Source: Elmis aenea (Eukaryota; Arthropoda; Insecta; Coleoptera; Elmidae). From it: DNA of 64,000 nucleotides. Below are positions 57,357 to 64,000 of this stretch, one piece after another; the first letter of the stretch is position 1; every line of letters begins with the position of its first letter. The stretch spans positions 12,342,640 through 12,406,639 of the forward strand of contig OX393581.1 in assembly GCA_947652605.1 (NCBI GenBank), written 5' to 3'. The translations under genes were made by a program, and so were the position numbers. The notes beneath the pieces were generated by a model. It saw only the letters and a program-made list of their open reading frames with translations, did no database searches and was not told where the DNA came from.

Positions 57357-58872
57357 TACAGGGTGTCCCAGATTACATTTCCAGCATGGGGATCTCGCTT
57401 ATTATAAGAGATACAGCTTTGTTTAAATTAGATGAATTATTCCTTAATATGAGAGGAGCCACAATCAATTTTTAAAAGTACAAAATTCCTCGAGCTTCAG
57501 ATGTTATAGCAAAAAATATGAAAATGTCGAATTTCTTTTTTTTTTCATAACTTTTTTGTCTTAATCGTTACAACAATTTTATTTGTACTTTCTTAGGGTA
57601 CTTTTTAATGGAAAATGTAACTGTTATTTTAGATTTTTTTAACACCTACCATTTTCGAGATATTACCCCTAATTTAATTTTTTCTTATGGGCCGCGAAGT
57701 TGGCTATGGAATAGTTTAATGTGCTTTTTATTTCTCTTTTAAATGAGATATTACTTGCTATATCTATTTTTATGAATAAGTCACAAAATGAAGAAAAATC
57801 GTATTTTACCCAACACTTATCAAGCTGTCTATGAAAATAAAAACAAAAAACCACTAATTAAATGTCAAATGACAGTAACTATTTTTCTGCGGTATCATTT
57901 ATTAGAATTTCATATTATTGTTGTGTAATTCGATAGTCTTTGTAGTAATTGTTATAATGATGGCTACTTTTAAAAATAGCGAAAAATTTGACATGTTGAG
58001 AGGTTTCATTCTTTACCATAAAAACTGTGTAGAAGCTGAGCGAATATACTTGGAGCTATATCCCGAAAAAAGGCAACAAAAGGGTGCGTAATTACAGAAA
58101 TTTGGAAATAAATTTAAAAGAATATTGTTTTTTCGAGAAACCAACCAAAAATCGAAAACAAATCAATAATTAATTAGGATTATCTATTTTACACAGTTTC
58201 CATAACAAAGAATGTAGCATTTCAACATTTAAAATTTTCAATTAGTTCTAAATGTGCCCATAATTATATGATAACAAATTTGCTATGCTAAAAAGACTAT
58301 CGAATTACACAACAATAATATAAAATTTTAATAAATGATACCACACAAATAGTAACTATCATTTGACATTTAACTAGCTGTTTTTTGTTTTTATTTTCAT
58401 AGCTTGATCAGTGATGGGTAAAATAGGATTTTTCTTAATTTTGTGACTTATTTATAAAAATAGATATAGCAAGTAACATCTCATTTAAAAGAGAAATAAA
58501 AAGCACATCTAACTATTCCATAGCCAACTTCGCGGCTCATGAGAAAAAATGAAATTAGGGGTAATATCTCGTAAATGGTAGGTGTTTAAAAAAATCTGAA
58601 ATACCTGTTACATTCTCCATTAAAAAGTACCTTAAGAAAGTACAAATAAAATTATTCTAACGATTAAGACAAAAAAGTTATGAGAGAAAAAAGAAACTTC
58701 AACATTTTCATATTTTTTGCTATAACATCTGAAGCACGAGGAATGTTGTACTTTTAAAAAGTGAGTGTGGCTCCTCTCATACTAAGGAATAATTCATCTA
58801 ATTTAAACAAACCTGTATCTCTTATAATAAGCGAGATCCCCATGCTGGAAATGTAATCTGGGACACCCTGTA
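57357..58872 (+). mobile_element. Long-TIR TACAGGGTG element with DUF4817 remnant
   Basis: Starts TACAGGGTGTCCCAGATTAC and ends TCTGGGACACCCTGTA. The arms (57357-57940 and 58294-58872) are about 580-bp inverted copies carrying CCAGCATGGGGATCTCGCTT, GCTTCAGATGTTATAGC, TATTACCCCTAATTT and their complements. The 350-bp centre encodes a short DUF4817-like peptide. Relatives: 4440-4843, 18470, 43849-47999, and 63089 in part. Best reading: an internal-deletion derivative of a Tc1/mariner-like transposon. Confidence 0.85.
57957..58091 (+). pseudogene. DUF4817-like helix-turn-helix, truncated transposase start
   Basis: A 44-codon frame starts MMATFKNSEKFDMLRGFILY and continues HKNCVEAERIYLELYPEKRQ before a stop. 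It matches the layout of DUF4817, the N-terminal helix-turn-helix of many insect Tc1/mariner-like transposases: (T)F-(N)(S/E)E-(D)M...(C)-(N)...A-R-Y-E-YP-R. The rest of the DNA-binding region and the DDE domain are missing. It sits exactly between the two arms, where a transposase gene would begin. Too short to catalyse anything; whether it is expressed is unknown. Domain call is by recognition, not a profile search. Confidence 0.65.
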
Positions 58873-59530
58873 TATCAAAAATATTATTTGTTAAGGTCCA
58901 ATGTCAAAATTAAAATATTATATTTCTTTTAAAAAAGGAATTTACTCAATTTATACAATTTATCTAGGTCGCTTGAAACAGACCCCTTAAGGAAAAATCT
59001 TTTCGCACATCAGCGAAACAGAAAAAAAAACATAACGGCTCTAAGTTTAGCATCTAAAGATTTAATAATATTTGCTTTTCGTTAAAAATGAACTGAAAAC
59101 ATTCAAGGAAAATACAAGTGAGCATTTTTCATATTCCGTTTACCTCGTAAATAAAGACGATTAGGTACCCGCCTTTGCATTAGAACAAAATTGTTTATGC
59201 AGGTAACAACGTAATTGCGTTACAACTGGAAAGCATTACGATTTATGGTTGGTTTGCTCGAAGCTACTTCGAGTTAACACAGCTGGGTGCGATGCTACAT
59301 TCGGCTTACCATTAGCGAAGGTCTGAGTTACAAGCGCTAAAAAACGCAATTAACGAGACAACCTTGTTTTAAAGTTTTCTTAAACAATTAAATTACTACT
59401 TTACTTTATTAACCAACTGCAAAATTATATTTGTTAACAGTTAAGCCCATACAAGTTATGTTTACATAAAAGTACAAAATACTTAGTCTGAAGCACAGGA
59501 AACATTTTAAGAACGTCCTAGCTTTTGTAA
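58873..59530. other. AT-rich stretch without recognised gene
   Basis: Nothing recognised. Confidence 0.3.
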
Positions 59531-59549
59531 GTGCTAGATTGTGTGACCA

Positions 59550-59662
59550 ACCGTACTCCTTTCGGGAGTTTTGTACTGCTTTTTCATGCACCGTACTCCT
59601 TCTAAAAACCGTACTCCAAAAGTACTCCTTTGCATTCTTTTGTACTCCTTTGTACTCCCTTA
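59550..59662 (+). repeat. Subterminal GTACTCC repeat cluster
   Basis: Six copies of GTACTCC plus one GTACTGC lie in about 110 bp at the left end; a single copy lies at the right end (about 62479). Subterminal clusters of short words are typical transposase-binding sites of hAT elements (inference). Confidence 0.65.
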
Positions 59663-60274
59663 ATATTAAATTATCGAGACGTCAACATTTTGCGAGTTAA
59701 CGTATAGCAGACACCTACACGTCTATTATTGTTTAGGTTTAGACACAGTATTCTGTGCAAGGTTGTTTTTTTCAATGGAATAATAGTCTGCCTATAAAAA
59801 TACAGTATCCGCTAGATGTCACTCGGAAAATATTGTAGTTGTAAACCATAAACGTAGTATCCGTCAATCAGTTTACTCTCTAAATAGTCTAAATTAACTA
59901 AAGTTAAAGTGGTTCCGGGCGGTACGTATTTTTGAATGATATTTATTATTTCATTTTTAAGTTGCAAGTATAATTTTATAAACCCGATCAAATTCAGATA
60001 TCAAATGAGCTTGTGAAATGTAATATTGATATTTTTTGAAAATTTTAAACCAATATTACGTTTTGCGAACTTATTTAATAGTTAACAATAATGTGTTTGA
60101 AATTAAATAAATATTGCAGGTAAATCGCGATTTATGCACAAAAGCTATAACTATAACATTTTGAATTATTTTCGATTTTGTAGGTTTCCTACTATTATGA
60201 GTAACGGATACGCCAGTGGAGGGTTTTAAAAATTTTACTAGTGCGAATACAATAGACCTATTTTAGAAAAAAAT

Positions 60275-62166
60275 ATGGAGGGTTCAAAAAGACGAAAAAA
60301 TCATTTTAATGAAATTTTGAAAAAAGAGTTTCCATTTATTATAGAAAACCAAAAAAATGATGATTCTATGGTAAAATGTACAATCTGCAGAGGAGAATTT
60401 TCTATTGCGGTTGGTGGACGATCTGCAATAACAAAGCATATCGATACCAATAAACATAAAAAATCTCTCGATGCATCGGCATCAACGTCCAAACTAACCA
60501 CATTTTTTAAATCTCCAAATTTTGGATCAAGTGAAAAAACATTAGCAATTATGGAGGGCACTTTTGCTTTTCATACTATTGTCCATAACCAGAGTTTCAG
60601 AAGCATGGACTGCACTACCAAATTATTAAAGAAATTTCATAATTCCAAATTTTCATGTGCAAGAACTAAATGCGAGTCAATAATAACTGGAGTTTTTAAA
60701 GAATATTGCGACCAAAAACTATTACAAGATTTGGAAACTGTATCATTTGTAACCATTTTATCAGATGCATCGAACCACAAAGAAATAAAATTATACCCAA
60801 TATTAGTAAGATATTTCAATATTAAAAATGGCATTTGTCATAAAATTTTAAATTTAGAATCGATTGAAGGAGAAACTGCGGAAATTTTATCAAACCACTT
60901 GTTTCGTGTTATTACTGAAAATAATTTGAATTCTAAAATTGTAGCATTATCGGCAGATAACACGAATACGAATTTTGGTGGACGTAACCGGAGAGGTATC
61001 AATAATGTACACACAAGACTCAAAAATTTAACCAAGAAAAATATATTTGGAATCGGTTGCAATGCACACATTTTATCAAATGCCATTAACACAGCTTCTA
61101 GTTCTATGTCAATTGATGTGGAGGTCATAATTACAAACATATATTTATATTTTAGTCGTTTCACAGTTCGTGTAGCAAGTCTTAAACAATTTTGTCAAGA
61201 GGCTGATATTGAATATAAAAAGCTTCTTGGTTATTCAAAAGTGAGATGGCTTGCTCTGACTCCAGCAATAGAGCGCATTCTACAATTATATGAGCCACTT
61301 CGCTCATATTTTTTGAGTTTGGAGAAATGCCCTACCCTTCTGAAAGCATTCTTTCTTAATGAATCGTCTGAACTTATGCTCTATTTTGTTCACAGCCAGG
61401 CATCATTTTTTCACAAAACTACCCAAGAAATTGAGTCTGATAATATTTCAGCTGCAGAAGTTGGCAATATTTTAAATGATTTTATTTTGAAATATAAAGC
61501 GAGATTTGACGATTGGTTCGTACCTCTAGTTTTAAAAAGTAAATTAACAATTTTGGAGGAATCCAATCCTGGGATTACAGATAAATTTCTAAATGAAGTT
61601 AGAAATTTTTATAAAATTTGCTTTCAATATGTTGAGGAATGGTCAACCAACTTCGCTGAATTAAATTGCTTCCAGTGGACTCTCTTGAAGTGCAAAATAG
61701 AATGGGAAGATGTTTCTTCTACAGTTAAATTTTTAATGAAACAATTGAAGGATTCTGTCATTGATGACAATTTTTTTTCGAAGAAATACGAAGGGTAAAT
61801 TTATTTTTAAACGACGAAAGACTGACGAAATGGGTAGATGAAAAAGTCAATGTGGACAGAAGGTGGATAGAAATCTTTTCTCATTTTAAACAAGAACATA
61901 TTCCCCACGATAATCTAAAATTAGTGGTTGAATATGCCCTATGTTGCCCCGGCACTAATGCTGCTGTGGAGAGGGTATTCTCCATTGCTAATGATTACTG
62001 GAGCAGTGAAAAATCGCAATTATCAGTAAAGACACTAGCCTCTGTGTTAACAGTAAAGTTAAACTTGCGGGATGTAAGTTGTTCTGACATGTGTGCGCTA
62101 TTGGAAGAAGATTCAGCATTATGCAAAAAGATTCATACAACGGAAAAATATGATTTTAAGATTTAA
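60275..62166 (+). pseudogene. hAT transposase with BED-like zinc finger, one frameshift
   Basis: Frame 60275-61798 (507 codons) begins MEGSKRRKNHFNEILKKEF. A BED-type zinc finger uses C35, C38, H55 and H61 (VKCTIC ... TKHIDTNKH). Catalytic-domain landmarks are ILSDASNH (Asp164), VALSADNTNTNFGG (Asp228), GIGCNAHILSNAI and VRWLALTPAIERI. Near 61770 a run of eight T's shifts the frame; one T more would carry it on through NLFLNDERL to the frame 61852-62166, with CCPGTNAAVERVFSIANDYW (catalytic Glu, dimerisation domain) and KTLASVLTVKLNLRDVSCSD. Total would be about 630 residues, normal for hAT. The single lesion in a homopolymer could be real or a sequencing/assembly error. Confidence 0.88.
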
Positions 62167-62746
62167 GAGTTTTTTTAAATATTTTTTGTGTTATTAGAAT
62201 CAGTATTAATTTTTTATATTATTCAAAAAATATTTAGCTGTTAGGTTCGTCTACATTATTTTTATTTTTTATGAAATAACTTGCTTGCACGCGCTGGAAC
62301 TTTGGTGTTCCTTAGTGCACATATAAATAGTTCCATTATGATATATATGGCAAATAAATACTAATACCAATTACAAAATTTATGATTAAATTCTAATATG
62401 GGATAATCGAGTGGAGACCACTCCAGATTTTTTTTGTTTTGTCGCAATACCAATCACCATATCCAATGGAATTCCATTCGTACTCCTTTTTCACTAAAAA
62501 TAATTGGTCACCTTAGTTTAAAGCCGCGTCCAGATTAGTGAACAAAACTGGGAACCCAACTTAAAGCAGACCACCATTTTAGCGAGCCTGCTAAAAAATA
62601 CCAACACTTGGCGGGTCGCGGTTTTATTGCACTCCTGTGGTACTACACACACACCAGCGTAAAAAAGGTGAACCAGACAATCTGATCGCTGACACGCTTA
62701 CATAATCGCCAGCCCCCATCGGCTGTCTTAATAGTGAACCTGAGGG

Positions 62747-62926
62747 CAGTGCATGATATAAGCTACACAAGCTATAACTTAGAACCCCCACTTTCTTGGG
62801 GGCCCCAAAAAAAAATTGTCTATCTACATATTTGGCATATTTGGCACTGACATATAATATCTGGACTTATAAACGGCCCCATATCTCAAATAGCTTAGGG
62901 CCTTATCTAGTCTAAATCCGGCCCTG
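62747..62926. mobile_element. hAT MITE, 180 bp
   Basis: Exact 8-bp duplication CCTGAGGG at 62739-62746 and 62927-62934. Ends CAGTGCATGATATAAGC and TCTAAATCCGGCCCTG form an imperfect TIR (CAG-G-C--GAT). Non-coding. Confidence 0.8.
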
Positions 62927-62979
62927 CCTGAGGGAGTGGTAAAAATGACGTACGTGCAACCGTTTGCTCGTTTTTCATA

Positions 62980-63503
62980 CAATTTGTCTCACAAGGTATG
63001 CCTTCGATAATTTTTACGTAAATCGAATGTTTAGGACATAAATTAAACAATTTTACCTATTAAAAAAAATTGTCTGCCTTCATAAACAGGATGTCCCAGA
63101 TATCGTGAACAGCATGGGGATCTCGTAAATGGTTAGAGATAAAGACTTGGTTAAATGAGTTAAAATGATCTATAATGCAAGAGCAAAATGGGTAAAATTT
63201 ATTAACAAATTTCATATCTACGCAAATAATGTCTAAAAATATTTTGAGTGCGATTTCAAATAAGCAAGTTATAAGCAAAAATTAAAAACCTGATGTGTTT
63301 TGTTTTTTATAGCGCAGAAACTATTAATATTTTTCATAGAATAATTGCCCTTAAATCATAGATCATTTTGACCCATTTAACCAACTCTGTACTTCTTATA
63401 TAATTTTTTTTTAAATCGGTAAAAGCATTTTATTTCGGTCCTAAACATTCGAATTATGTAAAACTTAGCGAAGGCATACCTTGTTCTTGTTAGACACCCT
63501 GTA
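62980..63503. mobile_element. Decayed long-TIR element with nested palindromic copy
   Basis: Outer arms: ACAAGGTATGCCTTCG and TCGAATGTTTAGGAC (62991-63035), with complements at 63445-63485; right terminus TAGACACCCTGTA. Nested from about 63089: AACAGGATGTCCCAGATATC, CAGCATGGGGATCTCG and an inverted pair around GTTAAATG(A/G)GT(T/C)AAAATGATCT (63150-63175 and 63365-63390). Non-coding. Confidence 0.65.
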
Positions 63504-64000
63504 TTAGTTGGAGTGCACCGTGCAAATAAGTCCCTGCTAGCGGCTGCTTCATATATTTATATCCACTTTGCCTTAAAAAATCGAAGCAAAACAAATGTAA
63601 AAATACGCGAAGACAATGGCAGCAAACTAAGTTAATGCTTAGATCATATAAACTACATGGATAACACTACCACAATGCAACTATGTTGTACACATATCCC
63701 AGACGTACAATTATACTGCATCTCCTTCTAACACATATGAAAGTATATTTCTATCTCGCTTTTCGGCCCCACCGAGTAAAATCGTGTGCGTTACTATGGT
63801 CACGCGCGAAATTTGAACTAAAGCGTTATTTGAACTACTAGTAGATGCAATGTACTCGGATGTTTCCGTGTCAAATATGGGAGGATACAATAACATTAGA
63901 TCAGACTTAGTAAGTTTTATTGAAGTACAGTAAACACCGCCTATTAGAATCAATTGATTCAATTAAACGACGATTTTAATAGCAAAAAATTCTAAATGTC
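63504..64000. other. Stretch without recognised gene
   Basis: An 83-codon minus frame (63711-63962; MNQLILIGGVYCTSIKLTKS at its start) has no recognisable domain and a mildly higher GC content. It could be part of a host gene or a random frame. Confidence 0.3.

Larger units (their letters stand above)
59539..62515 (+). mobile_element. Nearly intact hAT-type transposon
   Basis: The left end TTGTGTGACCAACCGTACTC and the right end (ATAATTGGTCACCTTA) are inverted around TTGGTCAC/GTGACCAA, with GTACTCC words inside both. It contains a nearly complete transposase (60275-62166). About 700 bp of leader and 350 bp of trailer flank the gene. A clean 8-bp duplication is not visible, so the exact ends are approximate. 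It is related to the shorter element at 43932-44642. Confidence 0.75.

Noticed and set aside
60301..61164. Minus-strand frames of 65-108 codons
   Set aside because: Shadows of the hAT transposase on the plus strand.
1..64000. CRISPR arrays, bacterial operons, riboswitches, phage or endogenous viral genes
   Set aside because: No regularly spaced direct repeats, no bacterial ribosome-binding or operon structure, and no capsid, envelope or gag/integrase motifs were seen. The sequence is eukaryotic in style.

Overview
The window is AT-rich, long-intron/intergenic-type DNA from an insect, most likely a beetle (inference). The evidence is the transposon content: Tc1/mariner elements of DD37D and DD34D types, jockey-, CR1- and RTE-like retrotransposon pieces, many hAT elements with 8-bp target duplications, a PIF/Harbinger relic, a tRNA-derived SINE and a large set of elements ending in TACAGGGTG. 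I find no convincing host protein-coding gene, rRNA or tRNA gene. Almost everything recognisable is mobile DNA, much of it nested.

Layout. 1-6.3 kb: Tc1-like end, long-inverted-repeat (long-TIR) TACAGGGTG elements, and a dispersed repeat that recurs at 51.5-52.2 kb. 7.2-8.7 kb: a hAT element with exact 8-bp duplication carrying two smaller palindromic insertions; an inverted second copy lies at 26.4-29.0 kb with a 5'-truncated jockey and a MITE inside. 9.3-11.9 kb: further long-TIR elements, one with a duplicated right half. 13.2-17.7 kb: a region bounded by ~170-bp inverted repeats that holds a hammerhead ribozyme motif, a 44-bp palindrome, a perfect 149-bp inverted repeat and another long-TIR element. 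18-25.7 kb: Harbinger relic, SINE, RTE-like 3' end, two hAT elements. 29-36 kb: tandem duplication, TACAGGGTG elements, RTE-like and mariner-like debris, and a CR1/L2-like reverse transcriptase with one stop and one frameshift. 37-48 kb: three nests (hAT in long-TIR element; hAT in maT mariner; hAT plus a GGCCG-ended element in a long-TIR element). 49.5-53.5 kb: hAT MITE, RTE-like 3' end, internally deleted mariner, foldback element. 57.4-58.9 kb: a long-TIR element whose centre still encodes a DUF4817-like helix-turn-helix peptide, which links the TACAGGGTG family to Tc1/mariner-like transposons. 59.5-62.5 kb: a nearly intact hAT transposon, transposase broken by one apparent slip in a T tract.

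The genes do not form pathways. The only interactions visible are transposase/terminal-repeat relationships and insertion order: jockey and MITE into hAT; hAT into mariner; hAT into long-TIR elements.
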